Shown here: positions 26,316 to 35,600 of the stretch, in pieces | Position numbering within the stretch: position 1 is the first letter of the stretch | Layout of the letters: each line of letters starts with the position of its first letter | Source of the DNA: Acidovorax soli | GTDB taxonomy: Bacteria; Pseudomonadota; Gammaproteobacteria; Burkholderiales; Burkholderiaceae_C | DNA length: 64,000 nucleotides | NCBI RefSeq assembly: GCF_900107605.1 | Contig: NZ_FNQJ01000011.1 | Coordinates: forward strand, 34,698 to 98,697 | Direction of reading: 5' to 3' | The notes under the pieces: generated by a model | Database searches by the model: none | The model's input: only the letters and a program-made list of their open reading frames with translations | Told to the model about the DNA's origin: nothing | Made by a program: the position numbers and the translations under genes

Positions 26316-27502
26316 GCGCGCGCCACGGCACCGCCCTGGTGCTGGCGCTGCTGGCGCCAGCCGGGGCCGCCCTGGCCCAGACCGGATCCGCTGCCACTAG
26401 CGCAAACGCCTCCGCGCCCGCCAGCGCCGACAACGCCTGGCGCCGCTGCGCGGCCCTGGACAACGACCACCAGGCCCGCCTGGCCTGCTTCGACCAGTGG
26501 GCCGGCCAACAGGCCTGGCAGGCGCCCGCGGCATCGGCTGCGGCCAGCACAGAGGACGCCGCCGACCCTGCGGCGGTGCCGCTGCCGGTGGACACCCGGC
26601 TGCCGGCCACGCGCATCATCGATGTGGCCCAGACCGAAGGCTGCCGCGACACGCAGTACAGCGACCTCTCGCGCTTCTGGGAACTGGAGTCGGGCAGCAA
26701 CTGCGGCACCTTCGGCTTTCGCGGCTACCGGCCGCTGTCGGTGTCGGTGGTGGCAAGCAGCAACGTGAACCGCCAGCCCAGCTCGGACGCCGATGGCCGC
26801 ACCGCGACAGAGTCCACCCCCTACCATCGCACCGAAAACCGCATCCAGCTGTCGGTGCGCACCAAGATCGCCCAGGGCATGCTCACCCAGGGCCACCCCA
26901 CGCTCAAGGATTCGCTGTGGTTTGGCTACACGCAGCAGTCGTACTGGCAGCTGTTCAGCCCCGGCATCTCGCGCCCCTTCCGCACCACCGACCATGAGCC
27001 GGAGGTGATGTATGTCTACCCCACCGACGCCCGGCTGCCCTTTGGCTGGCGCTGGCGCTACAGCGGCGCCGGACTGGTGCACCAGTCCAACGGCCAGAGC
27101 AACCCCTTGTCGCGCAGCTGGAACCGCGTCTACCTCATGACCGGCATGGAGCTGGACAACCGCTGGCACATCCAGGCGCGCATCTGGAAACGCCTGTCCG
27201 AAAACAGCCCCGACGACGACAACCCCGGCATCAGCGACTACATCGGCCGGGGCGAGGTGAAGGCATTCTGGAACCTGGACAAGGACAACACCCTGGGCGC
27301 CACGCTGCGCCACTCGCTGTCCAGCAGCGGGCGCGGCTCGGCCCGGCTGGAATGGCTGCAAACCCTGGGCTTCGGCCTGGGCAGCAGCAAGAGCAACCTG
27401 CGCCTGCACACCCAGCTGTTCAGCGGCTACGGCGACAGCATGATCGACTACAACAGGAAGCGCACGGTATTCAGCCTGGGGCTGAGCCTGGTGGACTTCT
27501 AG
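26312..27502 (+). CDS. pldA: Outer-membrane phospholipase A
   Basis: 396 residues with a signal peptide (LVLALLAPAGAALAQ), an Ala-rich mature N-terminus with two Cys, and a 12-strand barrel. The catalytic dyad is seen as His257 and Ser259 in LVHQSNGQSN. Family segments YTQQSYWQLF and FRTTDHEPEVMY precede it. OMPLA hydrolyses phospholipids that reach the outer leaflet. ATG 26312 overlaps the preceding stop (ATGA), so pldA is coupled to the helicase and the small secreted gene. Confidence 0.93.
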   Translation: MSARHGTALVLALLAPAGAALAQTGSAATSANASAPASADNAWRRCAALDNDHQARLACFDQWAGQQAWQAPAASAAASTEDAADPAAVPLPVDTRLPATRIIDVAQTEGCRDTQYSDLSRFWELESGSNCGTFGFRGYRPLSVSVVASSNVNRQPSSDADGRTATESTPYHRTENRIQLSVRTKIAQGMLTQGHPTLKDSLWFGYTQQSYWQLFSPGISRPFRTTDHEPEVMYVYPTDARLPFGWRWRYSGAGLVHQSNGQSNPLSRSWNRVYLMTGMELDNRWHIQARIWKRLSENSPDDDNPGISDYIGRGEVKAFWNLDKDNTLGATLRHSLSSSGRGSARLEWLQTLGFGLGSSKSNLRLHTQLFSGYGDSMIDYNRKRTVFSLGLSLVDF

Positions 27503-27724
27503 CGTACATCCCCAGTCGTGGGCCCACAACACGCGCCGGCGCCTGCGTGCGGCGGGCGCCCAAGACAGGGCCAATGGCATCGCGGCGGTATCAGGCCCGC
27601 TGCCGGTGGACGGACCCAAGCAATGCCTGCGGGTGAACGGCTACATGCGGCGCATGTTCAAGCGCCTGGCCAGCCGCCACCACCCACCAGGGCCGCCGCG
27701 AGCGGCCCTTGCCGCCTCTGCAGC

Positions 27725-28207
27725 TCAGGTGGCAAGGTCTGCAGCACCCTCTGCGTCGTCTTCCTGCTCCGGCACCTCCGGGTGCTTCACGATGGTCACC
27801 GGCACCGGGCTGGCATGGGCCAGTTCCTGCGACACCGATCCCAGCAGCGCGCTGCTGATGGCCCCCTGGCCGCGCGCACCGATGACGACCATGTCGCAGC
27901 CCGAGCTTTCGATGATGTCCACCAGCACATGCGCCGGGTCGCCCACGCCCACGGCGGTTTCGCAGGCCAGGCCGGCCGCCTGCAGCAACGCGCGGGCCGG
28001 GGCCATCAGGTGCTCGCCCGCCTCGATGCTGGCGGCGGCGATCAGGTCGGGGTCGCGCGACACCACCAGCTCGTACAGCGACGCGGGCTCTTGCACATTG
28101 GCCAGCACCACGCTGGCGCGCAGGCCGTCCTGCACCAGCCGCAGCGCATGGTGCACGGCATCCAGCGACAGGGCCGAACCATCCACGGCAATCAGAATCT
28201 TGAGCAT
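27725..28207 (-). CDS. Universal stress protein (UspA family)
   Basis: A 160-residue single-domain protein. It starts with the usual KILIAVDGSALSLDAV and ends with the ATP-loop motif GARGQGAISSALLGSVSQ. The sequence DMVVIGARG fits the nucleotide-binding type. It is a cytosolic stress-response protein. ATG 28207 (MLKILIAV) has AGGAG upstream, and ATG 28216 would add three residues. It is divergent from tgt. Confidence 0.93.
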   Translation of the reverse strand: MLKILIAVDGSALSLDAVHHALRLVQDGLRASVVLANVQEPASLYELVVSRDPDLIAAASIEAGEHLMAPARALLQAAGLACETAVGVGDPAHVLVDIIESSGCDMVVIGARGQGAISSALLGSVSQELAHASPVPVTIVKHPEVPEQEDDAEGAADLAT

Positions 28208-28229
28208 GGCAAGCACTCCTTTTTATTGA

Positions 28230-29483
<1,254 letters not shown>

Positions 29484-29518
29484 GGATGCCAAGCACGCGG
29501 CTGCAGCGCGCGCTTGGT

Positions 29519-29578
29519 CAATTGCTGTTTTTCATATAGCTGCACGCGCTTACCCCACAAGCGCCAGAGCCACTTTTC
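29519..29578. repeat. Dispersed Comamonadaceae-type short repeat
   Basis: AATTGCTGTTTTTCATATAG, then CTGCACGCGCTTACCCCACA, then AGCGCCAGAGCCACTT. A near full-length copy downstream of tgt that may help end its transcript. Confidence 0.8.
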
Positions 29579-29684
29579 ACCCTGATTTCACCGCAGCACT
29601 GTTGCCAATGCTCCCCAAAAAAAATCTGCCACACGCTGGTGGCAGGTGCCCGCTGGGGCGCACGGCGATGTGCGCCGGCGCGGA

Positions 29685-30068
29685 TCAGTCGCGCAGATCG
29701 GGTGGCAGGGTACCGCCGTTGGCGGCGATGCTGCGCATCACCTGCTTGTGCAGCCAGATGTTCCAGGCGGCCGAGCCGGGTTCGTCGCTGCCGCTGTACA
29801 GCAGTTCGCCGGCCAGCTCCTTGCGCGCGGACAGGCTGCTGTCCAGACCCAGCAGCTTGAGCAGATCGACGATGGAGGTGCGCCAGTTCAGCCCGCTGGC
29901 GCCCGGCATGGCATCCAGGATGGGGGCCACGTCGCCCAGCGGGATGGACGCCGGCGCGGCAGGTGCAGCAGGCGCGCCAGCAGCGGCCGGGGCTGGCGGC
30001 GCAACGACGACCTCGGCGGCGTTGGCCGACGGGAAGATTTTGGAAAAGATGTTGGAAAAGAAACCCAT
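29685..30068 (-). CDS. DUF3597 domain protein
   Basis: 127 residues. The N-terminal MGFFSNIFSKIFPSANA and C-terminal LLKLLGLDSSLSARKELAGE / MRSIAANGGTLPPDLRD are typical of DUF3597, separated here by an Ala/Pro linker. The function is unknown. Relatives are small soluble proteins often found near stress or envelope genes. It has no operon partner. Confidence 0.85.
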   Translation of the reverse strand: MGFFSNIFSKIFPSANAAEVVVAPPAPAAAGAPAAPAAPASIPLGDVAPILDAMPGASGLNWRTSIVDLLKLLGLDSSLSARKELAGELLYSGSDEPGSAAWNIWLHKQVMRSIAANGGTLPPDLRD

Positions 30069-30555
30069 GGCTGTGCTCCCAAGATGGCGTTGAGGATGGT
30101 GTAACCGGCGGCACCCGGGGTGAAACCCCGAACACCGCCGGCCTTTGTATCACGCGGATGTGGCAGGCGCAGGTGCTGCAGGCATGGCAAAGGCGCGCAA
30201 ACGCACTCTTGCGCGTACGGCAATGGCCGCAGTGCGGGCAAAAATCGATCTTGTCGTTTTCAGGTCCCCCGGGCGCTTGCAGCCTGTGCACACGCTTTTG
30301 GCCAGGCGTGCCAGGGACCGTCGTAGCCCGGCTCCTTGCGGCGCTCGGCGTTGCGCTTTTCGTAGCCGGCGGCTTCAAGCTTGCCCAGCCGCGCCTGCGC
30401 GGCCTCCGCAACCTGTTTTCATCAAGATTCCAATCCACCAATACCCTGCTGGACCATGCTTCGCAGCAGCCCTGGCACCGGGGTACTATGGGGGAGGAAC
30501 TTTCCCTCTTGAACAGGGCCCCAACCCCTCTCCTTCGGATCAGCGGGATGAAATC
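30069..30555. other. Intergenic region with an apparent gene remnant
   Basis: No intact gene is visible. On the minus strand (about 30260-30420) an open stretch reads QVAEAAQARLGKLEAAGYEK and on to a stop. It is helical and charged but has no start codon in frame (a TGA lies immediately upstream), so it may be a remnant or chance. Confidence 0.3.
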
Positions 30556-30987
30556 ATGATGTGGCGAAATTTTCGACCTCTCGCGTGGGCGGGAGTGGCC
30601 GCCGTGGCGTTGGGCGCGAGCAGCCTGGCGTGGGCGGATAGGGACGGGCGCGGCCATGGGCACCGGGGTGGGCGGGTCGGTATCGGCCTTTACCTGGGGC
30701 CGGGTTACCTGGGGCCGGGCTTCGGTTATCCGATGTACCGCCCTGCCTACCCTTACCCCTACTATTACCCCGAGCCGTACCCTGCGCCAGCGGTGATTGC
30801 AGTGCCTGCAGAGCCGCCCGTGTACATCGAGCGCGGCAACGAAGGCACGGGCTACAACGGGGGCGCCGATGGGCAGCAGCCACAGGGCTACTGGTACCGC
30901 TGCAACCAGCCCGATGGCTACTACCCCTATGTCACCCAATGCCCGGGCGGCTGGCTGCAGGTGCCGGCGCAACCGCCAGCGAACTGA
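30556..30987 (+). CDS. Pro/Tyr/Gly-rich exported protein
   Basis: 143 residues with a signal peptide (PLAWAGVAAVALGASSLAWA). A low-complexity region rich in Gly, Tyr and Pro follows (GYPMYRPAYPYPYYYPEPYP). The C-terminal segment GYWYRCNQPDGYYPYVTQCP, with two Cys, then GGWLQVPAQPP, is conserved in many proteobacterial exported proteins of unknown function. It lies just upstream of a glycine-zipper lipoprotein with the same strand and a 57-bp gap. Confidence 0.75.
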   Translation: MMWRNFRPLAWAGVAAVALGASSLAWADRDGRGHGHRGGRVGIGLYLGPGYLGPGFGYPMYRPAYPYPYYYPEPYPAPAVIAVPAEPPVYIERGNEGTGYNGGADGQQPQGYWYRCNQPDGYYPYVTQCPGGWLQVPAQPPAN

Positions 30988-31044
30988 GGGGCGCAAGGCA
31001 CACCCTGGCGCACGGCCGATATTCCATTTCCACTCGGAGAAAGC

Positions 31045-31554
31045 ATGATGAGAGTCCTTTCCCTCACCGCTGTGCCGCTGCTGGCACTGACCCTGGCCGC
31101 CTGCACGGTGATGCCCACCGGCCCCAGCGTGACGGTGCTGCCCGGCAGCACCAAGAGCTTCGAGCAATTCCGGTATGACGACGTCAACTGCCGGCAATAC
31201 GCACACATGCAGATCGGCGGCGCCACTGACGCGGCCAACCAGGGCGCGGTGGGCAGCGCGGTGGTGGGCACGGCGGTCGGGGCCCTGGCGGGCGCCGCGC
31301 TCGGCGGCAACCACGAAGGTGCGGCGGTGGGCGCTGGCATGGGCCTGCTGATGGGCTCGTCGGTCGGTGCCAGCAATGCCCAGTCCAGCGCCCATGGTGG
31401 CCAGCGGGGCTACGACAGTGCCTACGTGCAATGCATGTATGCCCGCGACCACCAGGTTCCGGTGTACGGCCGCATGCTCACCAGCCCGGGCGCCATGGGG
31501 CCGGGCTACGGCACGCCCATGCCGCCGCCTCCGCCCGGCTATTGGCGGCGCTAG
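31045..31554 (+). CDS. Glycine-zipper outer-membrane lipoprotein
   Basis: 169 residues. The lipobox LTLAAC puts the lipidated Cys near residue 22. A glycine-zipper helix pair follows (VVGTAVGALAGAALGGNHEG, then AAVGAGMGLLMGSS). The end is Pro/Gly-rich (PPPPPGYWRR). Such proteins are outer-membrane lipoproteins, often under envelope stress control. The ribosome site is GGAGAAAGC before ATG 31045. A second ATG at 31048 is equally possible. Confidence 0.82.
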   Translation: MMRVLSLTAVPLLALTLAACTVMPTGPSVTVLPGSTKSFEQFRYDDVNCRQYAHMQIGGATDAANQGAVGSAVVGTAVGALAGAALGGNHEGAAVGAGMGLLMGSSVGASNAQSSAHGGQRGYDSAYVQCMYARDHQVPVYGRMLTSPGAMGPGYGTPMPPPPPGYWRR

Positions 31555-31558
31555 CCGG

Positions 31559-33481
31559 TCAGGCCGCCAGCAGGCGTGCCACATGCGCGCGCAGCAGTTC
31601 GGGCTGCGCCTGGGCGGGCGCCACGGCGGCGCCCACATTCAACCCCACCCGGTTGAACAAACCGCGCCGGAACGGCCGCACCATCGCGTCGCCCTGTTCG
31701 ATGCGGCTGAAATACGAGCCCCACAGGTTGGTCAGCGCCATGGGAATCACCGGCGCCTCGATGCCGTCTTGCCGCGCGCGCTCGATGATCTTCATGATGC
31801 CGCCCTTGAACGCTTGCAACTGCCCGTCGCGGGTGATGCCGCCCTCGGGAAAGATGGCCAGCAGGTCGCCTGCACGCAGCACCTGGGCGGCTCGCTCGAA
31901 AGCGGCCTCGTACACGCGTGGGTCTTCCTTTTGCGGTGCGATCGGAATCGCCTTGGCCAGGCGGAACAGCCAGCCCAGCACCGGCACGCGGAAGATGCGG
32001 TGGTCCATCACGAAGCAGATCGGGCGCGGGCTGGCAGCCATGAGCAGCACGGCATCGACAAAGCTCACATGGTTGCAGGCCAGGATGGCGGCGCCGGTGG
32101 TGGGCAGATGCTCATCGCCCTGCACCTTGAAGCGATAGACGAAACGCGAGAGCACCCAGGCCACGAAGCGCAGCAGGTATTCGGGCACCAGCAGGAAGAT
32201 ATAGAACGCCACCACGGCGTTGGCGATGGCCGTGAACAGAAAGACCTGCGGCACCGTGAACCCCGCACCCAGCAGCGCGCCCGCGATGACCGCGCTGGCG
32301 ATCATGAACAGCGCATTGAGGATGTTGTTGGCCGCGATGATGCGCGCGCGGTGCGTGGGCTGGCTGCGCATCTGGATCAGCGCATACATGGGCACGCTGT
32401 ACAGGCCGGCAAACAGGCTGAGCAGCGCCAGGTCGGCCATCACGCGCCAGTGCGCGGGCTGGACGAGAAAGGCGGCGAGCTGCATGACCTCGGAGGCCGG
32501 AAGGCTGCGCGAGGCAAAGTACAGATCGATGGCAAACACACTCATGCCGATGGCCCCGAGCGGCACCAGGCCGATCTCGACATGGCGGCGCGACAGCACC
32601 TCGCACAGCAGCGCACCGGTGCCGATGCCAATGGAAAACACCACCAGCAGCAGCGAAGCCACCTGCTCGTTGCCGTGCAGCACCTCCTTGGCAAAGCTGG
32701 GGAACTGGCTGAGGAAAACGGCGCCGAAGAACCACATCCAGCTGATGCCCAGCAGCGAGCGGAACACCACGATGTTCTCGTGCGCCAGTTTCAGGTTGCG
32801 CCAGGTTTCGGTGAAGGGGTTCCAGTGGATGGCGAGGCCCGGGTCGGTGGCGGGCGCGGAGGGGATGAACTGCGCCACGGCACGCCCCAGCAGCGCCAGC
32901 ACCACGCAGGCCACGGCCACGGTGGTGTGGCCGATGCCAGGCAAGGCCACCAGCAGGCCGCCGGCCACGTTGCCCAGCAAGATGGCCACGAAGGTGCCCA
33001 TCTCGACCATGCCATTGCCGCCCGTGAGCTCGCGCTCGCTGAGCACCTGGGGCAGGTAGGCGAACTTGACCGGCCCGAACAGCGTGGAGTGCACGCCCAT
33101 CAAAAAGGTGCACAGCAACAGCACCGGCACATTGCCCGCCATGAACCCGCCCGACGCCACCAGCATGATGGCGATCTCCAGGCTCTTCACGAAGCGGATC
33201 ATGCGCGTCTTGTCGTATTTGTCGGCGAGCTGCCCCGACGTGGCCGAGAACAGCAAAAACGGCAGGATGAACAGCGCCCCGATCACCAGCCCCGCCATCG
33301 CGGGCGGCAGCCACGACACGCTGAGCTGGTAGGTGACCATCACCGTGAAGGCGAACTTGAACAGGTTGTCGTTGGCCGCACCGGAGAACTGCGTCCAGAA
33401 GAACGGCGCAAAGCGGCGCTGGCGCAGCAGGGCGAACTGGTTGGGGTCTGCGTGCGCCGCATCTCTCTTTTCATCCGCCAT
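31559..33481 (-). CDS. MFS lysophospholipid transporter fused to a PlsC-type acyltransferase
   Basis: 640 residues. The N-terminal roughly 420 residues are an MFS transporter (FFWTQFSGAANDNLFKFAF opening; SGQLADKYDKTRMIRF loop), LplT-like. The C-terminal roughly 200 residues are a PlsC acyltransferase with the NHVSFVDAVLL motif and FPEGGITRDGQL. In E. coli the two functions are the separate proteins LplT and Aas, which together return lysophospholipids and re-acylate them. Here they are one polypeptide, without an acyl-ACP synthetase domain. ATG 33481 has an AGGAG-like site upstream. Confidence 0.88.
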   Translation of the reverse strand: MADEKRDAAHADPNQFALLRQRRFAPFFWTQFSGAANDNLFKFAFTVMVTYQLSVSWLPPAMAGLVIGALFILPFLLFSATSGQLADKYDKTRMIRFVKSLEIAIMLVASGGFMAGNVPVLLLCTFLMGVHSTLFGPVKFAYLPQVLSERELTGGNGMVEMGTFVAILLGNVAGGLLVALPGIGHTTVAVACVVLALLGRAVAQFIPSAPATDPGLAIHWNPFTETWRNLKLAHENIVVFRSLLGISWMWFFGAVFLSQFPSFAKEVLHGNEQVASLLLVVFSIGIGTGALLCEVLSRRHVEIGLVPLGAIGMSVFAIDLYFASRSLPASEVMQLAAFLVQPAHWRVMADLALLSLFAGLYSVPMYALIQMRSQPTHRARIIAANNILNALFMIASAVIAGALLGAGFTVPQVFLFTAIANAVVAFYIFLLVPEYLLRFVAWVLSRFVYRFKVQGDEHLPTTGAAILACNHVSFVDAVLLMAASPRPICFVMDHRIFRVPVLGWLFRLAKAIPIAPQKEDPRVYEAAFERAAQVLRAGDLLAIFPEGGITRDGQLQAFKGGIMKIIERARQDGIEAPVIPMALTNLWGSYFSRIEQGDAMVRPFRRGLFNRVGLNVGAAVAPAQAQPELLRAHVARLLAA

Positions 33482-33693
33482 GCAGACTGCTCCTTTGTGT
33501 TGCCGTAGCCTGCAATTTTGCACAGCCTCCATGACACACACCCTGCGCTGGCACAGGCTTGCAAGGTGCGCGCGTGGTGGCACGCGGATACACCACTTCA
33601 CAACACTTCGCACAGCGCCTATGTGCGCTTGACACAGCGCCCCAATGATCAAGGCTCCCGGTTCCGCACGGAATCATTTCTGAGGAGTACACC

Positions 33694-34149
33694 ATGGCAC
33701 GCAATGCCCTCGCCGCCGCTTCCATCGCCCTGCTGTCGCTGAGCGCCCTGACGGCGGCGCACGCACAGGTCGGCGCCACCGTCATCATCCAGTCCGGCAG
33801 CCCCCAGTACCAGCGCCCCGCGCCGGCCCTGGTGCAATACCAGGCACCGCCGCCTCCGCGCCATGAGGCCGCGCCCCGCCCCCGGCGCGGCATGGCGTGG
33901 GTGCCCGGCCACTGGGAATGGCGCGGCCACCGCCATGTATGGATGGCGGGCTACTGGGTGAAGGCACGTCCCGGCTACCACTACCGCGAGCCCCGCTGGG
34001 CCGAGCATGACGGCCGCTGGGCCATGCAGCGCGGCGGCTGGGACCGTGACCGGGACGGTGCAGCCAACCGCTACGACCGGTACGACCGCGATGGCGATGG
34101 CGTGCCCAACCGCCACGACCGCCAGCCCGACAACCCGCGCCGCAACTGA
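33694..34149 (+). CDS. Exported YXWGXW-motif protein with TSP3-like acidic repeats
   Basis: 151 residues with a signal peptide ending AAHAQ. WVPGHWEWRGHRHVWMAGYW is the WxxGxW-type repeat of BcpO-like betaproteobacterial exported proteins. The C-terminus has DRDRDG and DRDGDGVPNRHD units that look like thrombospondin type 3 calcium loops. The function is unknown; it is presumably periplasmic and possibly calcium-binding. A GAGGAG ribosome site precedes ATG 33694. Confidence 0.8.
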   Translation: MARNALAAASIALLSLSALTAAHAQVGATVIIQSGSPQYQRPAPALVQYQAPPPPRHEAAPRPRRGMAWVPGHWEWRGHRHVWMAGYWVKARPGYHYREPRWAEHDGRWAMQRGGWDRDRDGAANRYDRYDRDGDGVPNRHDRQPDNPRRN

Positions 34150-34390
34150 TCTTGCGGCGCAGGCGGCCCCCCTGCGGTTTCCCCGGGGGGTCATTCCTTT
34201 CCCAAATCATTCGTGTCGAAGAACCCGTTCAAGATCTTTTCGGGGTCGCACAAGCACCTTGCCCAAAGGGTTGGAGTGAAATCGGGCGATGGCACGCCCC
34301 GGCTGCTTGCATGGGCACGAGCGAAGCCGCAGACAGTGCTGCAGCACGGCAAGGCGAAGCAACGACGACACGGAGGGTTTGGAAAAGGAA

Positions 34391-35173
34391 TCAGACCAGG
34401 TGCAGCTCGGCGTGGCCCAGGCCCGGGAAGTCGGCCACCACCACCGTGCCCGGCGCCACCAGCACGGTGCCGGTGCACGAGCCCGTGGTCACCCACTGGC
34501 CCGCACGCAGGCCGCCCAGGCTGCGCGCGCCCTCGTTGGCCAGCCACACCAGCAGCCGCAGCGGGTCGCCCGCCGGGTTGCCCCAGGCGGCGTGCTGCAC
34601 GGCCACCGTGCCGTTGACGGACAGATGCACCGGCTGCACCAGGGGCTGGACCGCAGCCACGTCGGCCGACCCCGAACCCACCACCAATGCGCCATGGCAG
34701 GCCTGGTCGGCCAGGCGGCTGAACTCGCCCTGCTGGGCCCAGGCGGCAAAGCGCGTGTCGCACACCTCGATGGCGGCGCGCACCGACGCCATGGCCGCCA
34801 GCACCTCGGCCGGGCTGTAGGGCGCGGTGCGCTCGGGCAGGTCGGCACCCAGCTCGTACACCAGCTCAGCCTCGACCCCCATCACGGCAAAGCCTGCGGC
34901 AGGCAAATGCACGGCCTGCCCGGTTGGCGCTACCGCCACCGAATCGCGGGTGAGCGCCGCGCGCGCGGGCAGCGCCTGGGGCGATGCGGCGCCCACCTTC
35001 CAGCCAGCGATCTCGCCGCGCTCGCGCACCACGGCGTCCTGCACGGCATAGGCCTGGGCCGCATTGCACGGGCGCAGCGCAGCGGGCAGATCGAGCGGCC
35101 GGGGCATGCGCCCCTGGCGCGCCATGGTGAGCAAGGCCGCGCTGGCAAAGGGATCAAAGGCGGTATCGGGCAT
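34391..35173 (-). CDS. 2-keto-4-pentenoate hydratase family protein (MhpD-like)
   Basis: 260 residues with the fumarylacetoacetase-like C-terminal fold. GWKVGAASPQAL and GVEAELVYELG supply the acidic metal ligands typical of 2-oxopent-4-enoate hydratases of meta-cleavage pathways. No other aromatic degradation gene is adjacent, so the pathway is uncertain. ATG 35173 has AGGA eight bases upstream, and ATG 35182 is the alternative. Confidence 0.82.
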   Translation of the reverse strand: MPDTAFDPFASAALLTMARQGRMPRPLDLPAALRPCNAAQAYAVQDAVVRERGEIAGWKVGAASPQALPARAALTRDSVAVAPTGQAVHLPAAGFAVMGVEAELVYELGADLPERTAPYSPAEVLAAMASVRAAIEVCDTRFAAWAQQGEFSRLADQACHGALVVGSGSADVAAVQPLVQPVHLSVNGTVAVQHAAWGNPAGDPLRLLVWLANEGARSLGGLRAGQWVTTGSCTGTVLVAPGTVVVADFPGLGHAELHLV

Positions 35174-35310
35174 GGCAGGCATCCTGGGGATAAAGCTTGG
35201 CGGATTATGGCGAGGCACCAGTTTCTGCGCCCGTCCAGCATCAGCAACGATTGCCATCCATTAGCGCACACAGCCCCCTTTTGCGCCGCAGTGCCGCCTA
35301 GAATCGGCCT

Positions 35311-35501
35311 CGCAGGAGAGTCAGCGGCACCGTCCGCTTCACCGAAGGCGCAAACTCCCATACACGCTCAGGTTCCGTACTGCACCATTCAACAAAGCCG
35401 TCTGGAGAGCCGCCACGACCTACACGCGTGGCGCACCGAAGGAGCAAACCACGCGCCATGCCGGCGATTGCGGTGAATCTCTCAGGTACCAAGGACAGGG
35501 G
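35311..35501 (+). promoter_or_regulatory. Tandem glycine riboswitch upstream of the dadA-like gene
   Basis: Two glycine aptamers in series. Aptamer 1 (about 35311-35383) has GCAGGAGAGTC, CACCGAAGGCGCAAACTCCC and CGCTCAGGTTCCGTAC. A short linker follows. Aptamer 2 (about 35402-35501) has CTGGAGAGC, GCACCGAAGGAGCAAACC and CTCTCAGGTACCAAGGACAG. The conserved GGAGAG, ACCGAAGGnGCAA and CTCAGGT boxes are intact in both. Glycine is expected to turn on the downstream oxidative deaminase. The gap to ATG 35601 holds a dispersed repeat that could form the expression platform. Confidence 0.93.
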
Positions 35502-35533
35502 GAGCGGCAGCTTGGCAGACGCGCCGGCTGCAC

Positions 35534-35583
35534 GCTATTGAAGCAATAGCTGCTACCGCACGCCTGTCAAGTGCCAGAGCCCA
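35534..35583. repeat. Dispersed repeat copy between the riboswitch and dadA
   Basis: CGCTATTGAAGCAATAGCTG, then CTACCGCACGCCTGTCAAGT, then GCCAGAGCC. CTATTG-AAG-CAATAG is a perfect short hairpin just ahead of the gene, where the riboswitch expression platform should be. Confidence 0.7.
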
Positions 35584-35600
35584 GAAAGGCTTTGAAAATC

